Part shown: positions 17,561 to 25,629 of the stretch, piece by piece | Layout: each line of letters begins with the position of its first letter | Numbering within the stretch: the stretch's first letter is position 1 | DNA from: Paenibacillus sp. GP183 | GTDB taxonomy: Bacteria > Bacillota > Bacilli > Paenibacillales > NBRC-103111 | NCBI RefSeq assembly: GCF_900104695.1 | Contig: NZ_FNSW01000001.1 | Coordinates: forward strand, 3,962,001-4,026,000 | Length of the DNA stretch: 64,000 bases | Direction of reading: 5' to 3' | The notes under the pieces: generated by a model | Seen by the model: the letters and a program-made list of their open reading frames with translations, nothing else | Databases searched by the model: none | What the model was told of the DNA's origin: nothing | Position numbers and translations under genes: made by a program

Positions 17561-18521
17561 ATTGGAGAGGCCTATTTGTCTTGAAGAATACGTAATCATA
17601 AATGGTATCAGTCAATTTTTATATCATTTGGGAACTAGCTACGATAATCCCGTAATGCTGTTTTTGCATGGAGGACCCGGCTCGGCTGAATCCTTGTTTA
17701 CGAGGGCGTTCCAGGAAAAATGGGAGGAAATCTATACCGTTGTTCATTGGGACCAACGCGGAGCTGGAAAAACATTGACTAAAAATCCGGATAAGCTCCC
17801 TACAATTGACTTGCTGCTGCAGGATTTGTTTGAAATCATCCAATACCTGAAGAAGAAATATAACAGGCAAAAGATCGTTATACTCGGCCATTCATGGGGA
17901 AGTGTTTTAGGTTCGGTGTTCATCAGAAAGTATCCCGAAGAGGCAGCCTATTATATAGGCACAGGGCAGGTTGTCAGTATGTTGGAAAATGAGCGAGTTG
18001 GGTATAACAAAGTGAAAGAAATGATCGAGCAATCCGGTGATAAAAGATCTATGAAGAGGCTAGAATCAATCGGTGAATATCCTGGACATCGAATTGTTTT
18101 TAACAAAGCATTTTTGAAAAAGTGTGAACAGGTTAGAAAGCTTCAAGGAAAATATAAATTGGGTATGAAGTTGGATCTTACGATTTGGATAACTGTTTTC
18201 AAAAGTCCCATTTTCAGGGTTTCGGATATTATCGCGTTTATGAAAATTTTCCGGGCAAATGCCAATCTTCATAAATTTCTAGGTGATTTTAACCTCCGCA
18301 CTGAAACGGCAGATTATAAAGTACCAATATACTACATTTTGGGAGGGAATGATTGGCAAGCCCCTTACGTCATTTCACAAACATACTTTGAAGAGATAGA
18401 AGCCCCGAATAAAGGTATATACATCATTCCCAATGCTGGACATATGACAATGATGGAACAACCTGATCTGTTCTTTGATGCATTGCTGGAAATAATCAAG
18501 ATAGAAAAGATGAATCAATAA
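17547..18521 (+). CDS. Alpha/beta hydrolase (proline-iminopeptidase-like)
   Basis: 324 residues from the ATG at 17547 (GGAGAG upstream; a second ATG follows at 17550). The oxyanion motif HGGPGSAES, the DQRGAGKT turn, the nucleophile elbow GHSWGS, the acid region GGNDWQAP and the catalytic His of NAGHMTMME make a full catalytic triad of the S33-like group. It could be an aminopeptidase or an esterase; sequence alone does not decide. Control by the coupled MarR regulator suggests response to a small aromatic or toxic compound. Confidence 0.82.
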   Translation: MMKNKLERPICLEEYVIINGISQFLYHLGTSYDNPVMLFLHGGPGSAESLFTRAFQEKWEEIYTVVHWDQRGAGKTLTKNPDKLPTIDLLLQDLFEIIQYLKKKYNRQKIVILGHSWGSVLGSVFIRKYPEEAAYYIGTGQVVSMLENERVGYNKVKEMIEQSGDKRSMKRLESIGEYPGHRIVFNKAFLKKCEQVRKLQGKYKLGMKLDLTIWITVFKSPIFRVSDIIAFMKIFRANANLHKFLGDFNLRTETADYKVPIYYILGGNDWQAPYVISQTYFEEIEAPNKGIYIIPNAGHMTMMEQPDLFFDALLEIIKIEKMNQ

Positions 18522-18538
18522 TAGTTCTCTTTTTAGTG

Positions 18539-18580
18539 TTATGGGCAGTGAAACTAACCAGCGTGGGAGAGCGCATCGCT
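18539..18580. repeat. Composite repeat, right copy
   Basis: GTTATGGGCAGTGAAACTAACC followed by the exact 17 bases TGGGAGAGCGCATCGCT (18564-18580) found at 16663-16679. Same orientation as the left copy, with the MarR/hydrolase pair between them. Confidence 0.55.
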
Positions 18581-18892
18581 GTATTTCTTAAGTCCTTTAT
18601 AATTAATCAACAAAAGTCCGATTATAAAAAAAATAAGTATTTTCCAGCCAATTGTAATAGTAACTGGTGTAACAGGAGGGTCATTATCAGTCTTATCAAT
18701 CAATATGACAAAGGTAATTCCAACACTTTATTAGCAGGGCAATAAGGACATTTATCATTAGCGGGGTTACTATTTTGTCTTCAATTTCAGTTTTGTACCT
18801 ATTAAAGGATTTCTTAAACTAAATGGAGCTGAACTGATAACAACAAAAGAAGAACCAACTTCATTCAGCTAACGGAGAACGATAGTTTAATT

Positions 18893-18915
18893 AACCGCCT
18901 ATTTAATGGGCGGTT
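18893..18915. terminator. Hairpin with GC-rich stem
   Basis: AACCGCC (18893-18899) and GGCGGTT (18909-18915) form a seven-pair stem around a nine-base loop; the T-run after it is short. It directly follows a dispersed GCTAACGGAGAAC repeat. Confidence 0.45.
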
Positions 18916-19088
18916 TACTTATGATTGAATTTAAATCCGATGTACGAACAGCAGATATTTATAAGCCAACCTGTTCCCATAGCTTGGACAAAAATATGTA
19001 TAGTTCTGGAATATTTAATAAATTATGGGAGTCCATGCATCCTTTTCGAAGTATAATAATATCATAGGATACGTTTGGAGGTGTATTA

Positions 19089-19739
19089 ATGCGATTGAGC
19101 GTATTAATAATGTTAATTGCTGTTGTATTACCAGCGTGTACTCAGGAGCCATTACGGGATAACGAAACGAAACAGGATATCAATAAGGTAAGGTCCACTG
19201 AGGGGATGAATGTGTACCAACACGGTTATGACAACATGGATCGTGGTCACCATGAATTTGATGGCGTCGATATCGTTGTTGACCAAACTTATTACAAAAC
19301 ACATTCTGTTCAAAGAGGAGACATTATTTATTATCGGAACCCGAAATTGGCGAACTCGAAAATGAATTTAAGCGAGAATGAAATCTCAAGAGTTGTCGCC
19401 TTGCCTGGGGAAAAATTTCGAATTGATAAAGGTCAGATTTATATTGACGGAAGACAACTTGATTCCTTTTATGGGCAGGCACACCGACTTGGGATGAATG
19501 TTAATGAACTAATAGAAACTTCCAACCGTTCTGAAATCACCGATAACATTCGCAATAACTTCAAAGGAAATGCGAAGTGGATCCAAGAAAGCGATGATTC
19601 CAATAAAAAAGAAATTCAGGTACCCAATGGGCAGTATTATATTATTGGTGACGATTGGTTTCGTAGTGCAGACAGCAGACACTTTGGCACAATTTCAAAA
19701 GAAAGTATACTTGGTAAGGTATTGGGTTACAAAGAGTAA
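19089..19739 (+). CDS. Signal peptidase I-like lipoprotein without catalytic residues
   Basis: 216 residues. MRLSVLIMLIAVVLPAC is a lipoprotein signal with lipobox LPAC. The body follows the S26 signal peptidase fold: RGDIIYYR, SRVVALPGEKFRIDKGQIYIDG and VPNGQYYIIGDDWFRSADSRHFG. In active type I enzymes a Ser starts the SMxPT box and a Lys precedes RVxALPGD. Here the first box is replaced by an EGMNVYQHGYDNMDRG segment and the Lys position is Ser (EISRVVALPG), so it should not cleave peptides by the usual dyad. It probably has a binding role at the cell surface. GGAGG precedes the ATG. Confidence 0.75.
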   Translation: MRLSVLIMLIAVVLPACTQEPLRDNETKQDINKVRSTEGMNVYQHGYDNMDRGHHEFDGVDIVVDQTYYKTHSVQRGDIIYYRNPKLANSKMNLSENEISRVVALPGEKFRIDKGQIYIDGRQLDSFYGQAHRLGMNVNELIETSNRSEITDNIRNNFKGNAKWIQESDDSNKKEIQVPNGQYYIIGDDWFRSADSRHFGTISKESILGKVLGYKE

Positions 19740-19867
19740 TTCAATAAAGCCTGCTGATGGATCGACAGCCTTACTCCGATAACGGGCAGGATAGTTGAAT
19801 ATTAAAAGGAAAAGTCAATGGAAGAGGAGAATTGGTTCATGAGATAGGCGAAAGCGAGGTGGTTAAG

Positions 19868-19954
19868 ATGTTTACGGCTATTGCTTATTGGTCACTGCTT
19901 GTTTGTGTTATGTCCTTTATTTTCGCTATAAAAGGGATCCATCAACTTTATTAA
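19868..19954 (+). CDS. Possible 28-residue single-helix membrane protein
   Basis: GAGGTGG precedes ATG 19868. The product is one hydrophobic helix (YWSLLVCVMSFIFAIKGIHQ). No family is recognised. Upstream, a GATAACGGGCAGGATAGTTG repeat copy (19779-19798) lies in the gap after the lipoprotein gene. Confidence 0.35.
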   Translation: MFTAIAYWSLLVCVMSFIFAIKGIHQLY

Positions 19955-19989
19955 ATTGTCCCCCCCAATTTCAGTACACATGCCAGATT

Positions 19990-20379
19990 TCAGACATCTT
20001 GTATCTCAGCCTCTGTCCACTCTTGGGACAACTCCGCTTTGATCACATCCCGAAACATAAACCACTCCCATCAGCAACTCCAGTAAACGGATCTTCGGTG
20101 TCCAGACGGAAGCTGTCACGCTGGGTACATGTCACAATGCCGGTTACACTTCGCAAATCGTACTCACCGTATAGAGTCAATCTGACCACTTTCTGATTTC
20201 TGTGAGATTGAAAAAGAACGGTGCTGATAATCTCCACTTCCTGATCATCCAAAGTGGGCTTAACCAGGCGATCTGTTTGCTTTGCTTGCCTCCGAGTCAC
20301 ATCCTTGTGCTCAGGTAACATCATTCGTGAGGATTCCCATAGTCCATTAGCTTCGAGTTTTTTAGCCAAATTAATCATC
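19990..20379 (-). pseudogene. YolD-like protein, frameshifted
   Basis: From ATG 20379 the minus strand encodes MINLAKKLEANGLWESSRMM-LPEHK, the hallmark start of YolD-like proteins, and then TLDDQEVEIISTVL and LTLYGEYDLRSVTGIVT. Near 20055 the frame must change by one base to continue as EWFMFRDVIKAEL, the usual YolD end, which stops at 19990. Without correction the frame ends at 20043. YolD genes normally sit beside a Y-family polymerase (UvrX/DinB-like); none is here, so this is a stranded remnant of an SOS mutagenesis or plasmid/prophage module. Confidence 0.65.
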
Positions 20380-20389
20380 TCCAAATAAG

Positions 20390-20401
20390 AACATATATTC
20401 C
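20390..20401 (-). promoter_or_regulatory. LexA-box-like site upstream of the YolD remnant
   Basis: Minus-strand GAATATATGTTC matches the Bacillus-type SOS operator GAAC-N4-GTTC with one mismatch. It lies 11 bases before the YolD start. YolD/UvrX operons are commonly SOS-regulated, so the site fits, but a single short match is weak. Confidence 0.35.
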
Positions 20402-20508
20402 GACTATGCACTCTGCTCAGGAACACCTTTTGTCGGTTGACAAGAAATTGATGTCATAAATGCCAGAACTTTATCCCATTGCTGTAGCCCGCAGCAATGC
20501 AGCAATAT

Positions 20509-20553
20509 TAAACATAAAACATCGCCTACAAACCTGGCGATGTTTTATGTTTA
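20509..20553. terminator. Perfect 18-bp hairpin, likely bidirectional terminator
   Basis: TAAACATAAAACATCGCC (20509-20526) is exactly complementary to 20536-20553, with a nine-base loop. The ACATCGCC/GGCGATGT core followed by TTTT in either direction fits a terminator for the small minus-strand gene ending at 20651 and for anything entering from the left. Confidence 0.65.
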
Positions 20554-20650
20554 ACGAACTTATTCATTTAGAATTCTAAACGGCCGCCTCAAGTTTGGAA
20601 AATCCGACACAACCCCGGTTTGCAGGCACCGCATTGTTAAGATTAATTCG

Positions 20651-20875
20651 TTAAGGGCTGTCTTTAACTAGTGATTTTTTCCCTTCATGATAGTCTTCCC
20701 ATAATGGGCCGATGTATTTTTCTAATGTTTTAACAATAACATCTCTTTGGCTCTCTTTGACATTTCCAATGTCATTTTCAATATCATTTCTGACTCGTAT
20801 GATTACAAATAAAGGTGGTAAGTCAGTCTCACGGAAAGCCTTAATCATGGATTCTTCTTGTGGTGTAATATCCAT
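20651..20875 (-). CDS. Small hypothetical protein, 74 residues
   Basis: The minus-strand ATG at 20875 is preceded by GGAAAGGAAGAG at good spacing. The product (MDITPQEESMIKAFRETDLP ... SLVKDSP) is soluble, charged, mostly helical in appearance, and has no family I recognise. The gene ends just before the strong hairpin at 20509-20553, which supports a real transcript. Confidence 0.55.
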   Translation of the reverse strand: MDITPQEESMIKAFRETDLPPLFVIIRVRNDIENDIGNVKESQRDVIVKTLEKYIGPLWEDYHEGKKSLVKDSP

Positions 20876-20991
20876 AAAGCATTCTCTTCCTTTCCAGTTA
20901 GATTATACACATTAATTTTCACACTCTTAGGCAATTATCACGTCCACGAATGGAAATCCTGTTATCCCAGCATTTGCATGCTCGGAGTAAG

Positions 20992-21057
20992 TTATCTCGG
21001 GACACTGGGCTGCTGCTTCAGGTCCGCTCCACTAATTCCCCAAATATTCAGTTGCAT
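20992..21057 (-). pseudogene. 21-codon stub behind a MerR-type promoter
   Basis: AAGGAGAGG precedes ATG 21057, then MQLNIWGISGADLKQQPSVP and a stop at 20992. A strong promoter and ribosome site driving so short a frame suggests that the body of the original target gene has been deleted. A functional micropeptide cannot be excluded. Confidence 0.3.
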
Positions 21058-21083
21058 CCTCTCCTTCTGCTCGAGATAATCTC

Positions 21084-21115
21084 ATTCTACACCCTGACGT
21101 CAGCGTTAGGGTCAA
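21084..21115 (-). promoter_or_regulatory. MerR-family-type promoter/operator
   Basis: On the minus strand TTGACC (21110-21115) and TAGAAT (21084-21089) are 20 bases apart (19 if GTAGAA is used). The overlong spacer is filled by a palindrome, ACCCT-x-ACG ... CGT-x-AGGGT, spanning 21091-21112. Over-wide spacing with a dyad between -35 and -10 is the signature of promoters activated by MerR-family twist regulators. No MerR gene is adjacent. Confidence 0.6.
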
Positions 21116-21277
21116 GCGAAAATAAGTGATGACCAATGTTCCATTTCACGGTGCCATATTGCTTTAATGATCTTTTTTCCCATTTCAAATCCCACTCTCC
21201 TCTGTTAATAACTACCTGTTACATGTTTCTAATTATTTACCCTTAATTGATCAGTGTTCAATAAAAGGACAAAAAAA

Positions 21278-21865
21278 TTACGTCAGTCCACGCAGCAATA
21301 ATTGGATATGTAAATCGGCCAACTTGGCAATGTCTTCATACGATTGCGCGCTGTGAATATAAAAGCTGACAAAACCATGAAGAGACAGAAACAGCACCCA
21401 GATCAATAGGTGGTCTTTTGCCCGGTCTGCGTTGATCACTTGCAGTGATTCGTTCACAGCGTTGAGAAATTTCTCATAGCTGCCCATCTTTGATTGCGCC
21501 GTGTAGCATTCAAGTCCCGGTTCCTGAATCAAAAACATCAGCTCGAATGACCGTTTGTTCTCAAGACCGAATCGGATAAAAGATAAAAAAATCAACTCAA
21601 GCTGATCGCGTCCTGGATTTGGCGATGTTCTTACCGCTTCTTCGAGCAGTCTATCCAACTGGAGAAAATCCTCGGCCGTCATCTCACTAAACAAATCTGC
21701 CTTCTCGCGAAAATGATAATAGAGCGATCCTGGTGAATATCCCAGCTCCTTCGCAATGCCTCGCATAGATACATCGCGATAACCATGCTGCACAAACTGC
21801 TCCCTTGCAACTTCAAGAATTCTTTTTCTGTTTAACTCATGCTCAACGGCTTTTCTAGCTGCCAA
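21278..21865 (-). CDS. TetR/AcrR-family transcriptional regulator
   Basis: 195 residues. The N-terminal HTH (about residues 14-60) has RILEVAREQFVQHGYRDVSM, RGIAKELGYSPGSLYYHF and REKADLF, the standard TetR_N pattern. The C-terminal ligand domain is helical with no further match. A TTG start at 21865 is used because no ATG lies before the HTH. It stands alone, with no co-directional or divergent partner within 350 bases, so its target is unknown. Autoregulation is suggested by the dyad at 21885-21899. Confidence 0.88.
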   Translation of the reverse strand: MAARKAVEHELNRKRILEVAREQFVQHGYRDVSMRGIAKELGYSPGSLYYHFREKADLFSEMTAEDFLQLDRLLEEAVRTSPNPGRDQLELIFLSFIRFGLENKRSFELMFLIQEPGLECYTAQSKMGSYEKFLNAVNESLQVINADRAKDHLLIWVLFLSLHGFVSFYIHSAQSYEDIAKLADLHIQLLLRGLT

Positions 21866-21884
21866 GTAAAATACCCCACTTCAT

Positions 21885-21899
21885 TTGAACGGTGTTTAA
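21885..21899 (-). promoter_or_regulatory. Candidate TetR operator
   Basis: TTGAACGGTGTTTAA is a 15-bp dyad of form TTnAAC-N3-GTTnAA lying 20 bases upstream of the tetR start. The rest of 21866-22219 is AT-rich with no gene. Confidence 0.4.
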
Positions 21900-22169
21900 T
21901 AAAACATAGCATACGCAGTATAGCCCTGTCAACGCCCTTCGCCTCCACCATGTAAACCCCGACCGCAAGGAGTACGTGATCATGACATCTCCATTTTATG
22001 TTATATAAGTTAACAATATAAATAATACATATAACAAATATAATGGAAATTGGATAATTTACAATTGACATTCAGGGTATATGTCATTACTATGTAACTA
22101 TATATAACAATTAATTTCAATAAATAAAATAAATATTCACTTTATTAAAATAATCATGTAATCTATGAA

Positions 22170-22183
22170 TATAAGCGCTTTCA
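22170..22183 (+). promoter_or_regulatory. cre-like (CcpA) site upstream of the dipeptidase/transport genes
   Basis: TATAAGCGCTTTCA differs from the catabolite-response consensus TGWAARCGYTWNCW at one position. It lies 37 bases before the GTGAGG-ATG of the VanX-like gene, where CcpA could repress it in good carbon supply. Confidence 0.45.
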
Positions 22184-22219
22184 TTAATTAGACGATTTAT
22201 ACCACATGTGAGGTGAATC

Positions 22220-22900
22220 ATGGATACCAATCTCCAACCATTTCAGAATGAAGCCTTTTTTCGGTCAATTCCGATTTATGAATCAGGTGAGCCTTTAGTC
22301 TCTCTATCGAATATTTCTTCTAAAATTAAGGTTTTTCCTTATTATTTTCAGGAAAAGCTTCCGGGTACATTTAAAGAATGTTATTTACGTGAAGGAGCGG
22401 CAAAGAGACTGGTGAAGGCAGCAGAGAAACTGCCAAAAAACCTTGATTTTGTTGTGCTGGATGGCTGGAGGCCCTATGAAGTTCAAAAAGTGCTTTATGA
22501 AATGACAAGAGATGGTTTTAGAAAAAAAGGAATGGACGAGAGTGAAATTGATCGTGAAATCTCCAAGTTTGTATCTTATCCTTCTGAAAATGTAGATACT
22601 CCTTCTCCGCATATGACTGGGGGTTCTATTGATTTGACAATCGCTGATCAGGATGGATGGCTCGACATGGGAACAGGGTTTGATGAATTTACGGATAAAG
22701 CAAAAACTGATTGGTATGAAGAAGCTCCTAACCTTAGTGAAACCGAACAACAGATTCGAAATAACAGAAGGCTCCTCAAACAAGTAATGACGGATGTTGG
22801 ATTTCATAATTTTGAAGAAGAATGGTGGCATTACGATTACGGGAATCAACGTTGGGCCATGTTGAGCCATCAATTAGCTATATACAAGGGTTTAAGATAA
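22220..22900 (+). CDS. D-alanyl-D-alanine dipeptidase (VanX-type, peptidase M15D)
   Basis: 226 residues, close to VanX (about 200). Zinc ligands and catalytic residues are visible: the DGWRP arginine at 84, SPHMTGGSID with His131 and Asp138, and EWWH with Glu201 and His204. No signal peptide, so it works in the cytoplasm and hydrolyses D-Ala-D-Ala. No vanH/vanA ligase genes are nearby; instead a dipeptide importer, alanine racemase and alanine dehydrogenase follow. A role in using D-Ala-D-Ala as nutrient is therefore more likely than glycopeptide resistance. Confidence 0.9.
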   Translation: MDTNLQPFQNEAFFRSIPIYESGEPLVSLSNISSKIKVFPYYFQEKLPGTFKECYLREGAAKRLVKAAEKLPKNLDFVVLDGWRPYEVQKVLYEMTRDGFRKKGMDESEIDREISKFVSYPSENVDTPSPHMTGGSIDLTIADQDGWLDMGTGFDEFTDKAKTDWYEEAPNLSETEQQIRNNRRLLKQVMTDVGFHNFEEEWWHYDYGNQRWAMLSHQLAIYKGLR

Positions 22901-22924
22901 TAAAGCATTCTTTATAAATTATGT

Positions 22925-22938
22925 TTCAATATATTGAA
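22925..22938. promoter_or_regulatory. Perfect 14-bp palindrome upstream of the binding-protein gene
   Basis: TTCAATATATTGAA lies 62 bases before the ATG of the dipeptide-binding lipoprotein gene, in an AT-rich promoter-like gap. It could be the operator of the XRE-cupin regulator encoded at the end of the transport genes; this is inference. Confidence 0.35.
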
Positions 22939-22999
22939 AATAAAATTAATATATTGCGACTTTATATAGTGGGTCTTACAACTAATTAGGAGGGTAACC

Positions 23000-24592
23000 A
23001 TGAAATCAAGATTTCTACAAACTTTTCTCCTTCTCATCCTGATCGTGGCATTAGCAGCTTGCAGCAACAACCCCAGTCAATCGGCGTCGCAAAATCCTAC
23101 CCAGACATCCACTGCCACTACTACAAATGGAAAAGATAGTTTAATAGTGGCCATGACAGCCGATGAGGGTACCCTTGACCCTGCTGTTACGATGGATAAT
23201 GCAGCTTGGAAAATAACGTATCCAACGTATGAACGGTTGGTGGAATATAACGGATCCACTACAGAAGTAAAGCCAGGACTTGCCAAAGAATGGAAGGTAA
23301 CTCCAGACGGGTTAACTTGGACTTTTACACTGAATGAGGGTAGAAAGTTTGCCGATGGATCACCGGTAGATGCGCAAGCAGTAAAATTCACATTTGATCG
23401 TATTTTACAAATAGCTAAAGGACCTGTCGATGTCTTTGGTGTCATTCAAGAGATCAAAGTCCAGGATGCTAAAACCGTAATTTTCACATTGAAGAAGAAC
23501 TTCCCGCCCTTTTTATCTACATTAGCCGCAAACTATGGGGGCATCGTAAACCCGAAAGTGAAGGAACATGAAACGAGTGGAGATTTGGGTCAAAACTATT
23601 TGGCCAACCATACGATGGGAAGCGGGCCTTACCAGTTGGCGGAATGGAAAAAAGGAGAGTATCTTAAGCTCGAATTAAATACAAACTCTTCCGTAAAACC
23701 GGCTTTCAAAACTGTGTACTTTAAGATTGTTGCCGATTCGTCAGCTCAACGCTTACAACTGGAAAAAGGTGATATTGACATTGCGGAAGGAATTCCGGTG
23801 GAACAATTGAAGGGGATTAGCGCTCTTCCTAACGCACAAATTTTTCAGAAGCCAAGTTTATTTGTGGATATTGCTTATATCAATTCAAGCAAAGGAAACG
23901 CAGCATTAAAAAATCCGAAGGTACGGCAAGCGATCAGCTACGCAGTTGATTACGCATCTATGACTAAAGCGGTGCAGCAGGGTTATGCCACCCAAATGCG
24001 CGGCCCTATCCCTCAGGGACTATGGGGTCACGACAATCAGGCCAAACAATATTCATTTGATACAGCCAAAGCCAAATCGCTTCTTTCCGAAGCAGGAGTA
24101 AGCAATCTGTCCCTGGATCTGCTTTATTCGGATAAATGGCCTTGGTGGGAGACCGAAGCCTTAACTCTTCAATCTTACCTCGCAGATGCGGGAATTAAAC
24201 TGAATTTGAAAAAGGTAGCATATGCTGCTCAGCGCGATATGATTGATAAGGGACAATTTGACTTAAGTCTTGGAATATGGAGCCCGGATTTTGCGGATCC
24301 TTTCATGTTTATGAACTATTGGTTTGATTCCAATAATTTTGGTTTATCCGGAAATCGCGCTTTTTATAAAAATGACAAAGTAGATGCATTAGTGCGTAAG
24401 GCTGCATCCAGCAACGATCAAACGGAGAGGGAAAAGCTTTATAAAGAAGCCCAGAATATTGTAATTGACGAGGCGCCTTATCTTTATTTGTATCAGAAAG
24501 ATTATATACTTCCGATCAGTAAAGCTGTAAAAGGTTTTACGTACAATCCCATGTTGGAAGGGATCTATAATCTGGCAGAAATGTCGAAATAG
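23000..24592 (+). CDS. Dipeptide/oligopeptide ABC transporter substrate-binding lipoprotein
   Basis: 530 residues. MKSRFLQTFLLLILIVALAAC is a lipoprotein signal with Cys21 after LAA. The mature part is an SBP_bac_5 protein: EGTLDPAVTMDNAAW, ERLVEYNG, GLAKEWKVTPDGLTWTFTL, FADGSPVDAQAVKFTFDRI, GSGPYQLAEWKKGE, NPKVRQAISYAVD and DFADPFMFMNYWF. A strong GGAGGG precedes the start. It delivers the ligand to the following permeases. The adjacent dipeptidase suggests D-Ala-D-Ala or muropeptide stems as ligand. Confidence 0.93.
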   Translation: MKSRFLQTFLLLILIVALAACSNNPSQSASQNPTQTSTATTTNGKDSLIVAMTADEGTLDPAVTMDNAAWKITYPTYERLVEYNGSTTEVKPGLAKEWKVTPDGLTWTFTLNEGRKFADGSPVDAQAVKFTFDRILQIAKGPVDVFGVIQEIKVQDAKTVIFTLKKNFPPFLSTLAANYGGIVNPKVKEHETSGDLGQNYLANHTMGSGPYQLAEWKKGEYLKLELNTNSSVKPAFKTVYFKIVADSSAQRLQLEKGDIDIAEGIPVEQLKGISALPNAQIFQKPSLFVDIAYINSSKGNAALKNPKVRQAISYAVDYASMTKAVQQGYATQMRGPIPQGLWGHDNQAKQYSFDTAKAKSLLSEAGVSNLSLDLLYSDKWPWWETEALTLQSYLADAGIKLNLKKVAYAAQRDMIDKGQFDLSLGIWSPDFADPFMFMNYWFDSNNFGLSGNRAFYKNDKVDALVRKAASSNDQTEREKLYKEAQNIVIDEAPYLYLYQKDYILPISKAVKGFTYNPMLEGIYNLAEMSK

Positions 24593-24615
24593 ATGAAGGA
24601 CAGGAGTGTTTTCTC

Positions 24616-25620
24616 ATGGGACAAATTATTGCTAAGCGTCTTATCATGCTTGTCTTCGTGGCATTCGGAGTTACGCTGATCATCTTTTTCCTTTCTCACA
24701 TTATTCCGGGAGATCCCGCAAGAATGTTGGTAGGTCAGCGTGCGAATGAGGAAACACTGCAACAAGTCCGCCATCAATTGGGCCTAGACCAACCGGTCTG
24801 GGTCCAATACTTTATCTATATCAAAGGACTTTTTGCAGGAAATCTGGGAATGTCAATCAGAACTCAACAACCAGTTGCTCACGATTTGTTTGCGTTTTTT
24901 CCGGCCACGATAGAATTGGCCCTGCTCGCTTTTATAGTGGCTATTCTCGTTGGAATACCTCTTGGTATATTGTCTGCAGTGAAAAAGGATACCGGTTGGG
25001 ATCACGGAGCCCGTGTATTCTCAATCGCAGGCGTTTCAACGCCGGTTTTTTGGAGCGGGTTAGTCATGATTCTTATTTTCTATGGATATTTGGGCTGGTT
25101 TCCATCTACCGGCAGATTGGATATGAACATTCCACCCCCAACAAAAATAACGGGTTTGTACCTATTCGACAGTTTTGTAACAGGGAACTGGCCCGCTTTT
25201 AAAAACAGTGTCTGGCACATTATCATTCCTGCAATCACTCTGTCTTATGCTCAGTTGGCCATAATCACCCGTCAGGTACGGGCAAGCATGCTGGAGGTTT
25301 TAGGACAAGAATATATTCGAACGGCCCTGGCCAATGGAATTAGCGGTCCGTTTCTTCTTCTTCGGTATGCATTAAGAAATGCACTTATCCCGACAGTTAC
25401 AGTTGTAGGACTATCTTTTGGATCTCTGCTGGGCGGAGCTGTGGTGACGGAAACCATTTTTGGATGGCCGGGCATGGGCAAATATGTGGTAGATTCCATT
25501 ACGTACCTGGATTTTCCGGCGATAATGGGATTTACCTTAATCATTTCAATCGGGTATGCACTTATTAATCTGTTCGTGGATTTGACTTATTACTTTCTCG
25601 ATCCACAAATTAAACAATAA
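24616..25620 (+). CDS. Dipeptide ABC transporter permease (DppB-like)
   Basis: 334 residues, BPD_transp_1 superfamily. The N-terminal helix with GVTLIIFFLSHIIPGDPARM and the LGLDQPVWVQYFIYIKGL segment are typical of DppB/OppB. The EAA loop is EYIRTALANGISGPFLLLRYALRNAL. It starts 23 bases after the binding-protein stop. Confidence 0.94.
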   Translation: MGQIIAKRLIMLVFVAFGVTLIIFFLSHIIPGDPARMLVGQRANEETLQQVRHQLGLDQPVWVQYFIYIKGLFAGNLGMSIRTQQPVAHDLFAFFPATIELALLAFIVAILVGIPLGILSAVKKDTGWDHGARVFSIAGVSTPVFWSGLVMILIFYGYLGWFPSTGRLDMNIPPPTKITGLYLFDSFVTGNWPAFKNSVWHIIIPAITLSYAQLAIITRQVRASMLEVLGQEYIRTALANGISGPFLLLRYALRNALIPTVTVVGLSFGSLLGGAVVTETIFGWPGMGKYVVDSITYLDFPAIMGFTLIISIGYALINLFVDLTYYFLDPQIKQ

Positions 25621-25629
25621 GGGAGAATA

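Larger units (their letters stand above)
18522..19088. other. Intergenic region with degenerate membrane-protein-like sequence
   Basis: No intact gene. The right copy of the composite repeat is at 18539-18580. Around 18620-18800 one plus frame reads like a hydrophobic segment (ISIFQPIVIVTGVTGGSL) broken by stops, probably a decayed gene. A GCTAACGGAGAACGATAGTT repeat copy is at 18868-18887. Confidence 0.4.

Noticed and set aside
21112-21183. 23-residue minus-strand ORF (MGKKIIKAIWHREMEHWSSL...)
   Set aside because: The GGAG upstream is 14 bases away, too far for a good start, and its end overlaps the MerR-type promoter. No relatives are recognised.
22220-22900. Glycopeptide resistance (vanX) gene cluster
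   Set aside because: vanH, vanA/B ligase and vanRS are all absent; neighbours are transport and alanine catabolism genes.
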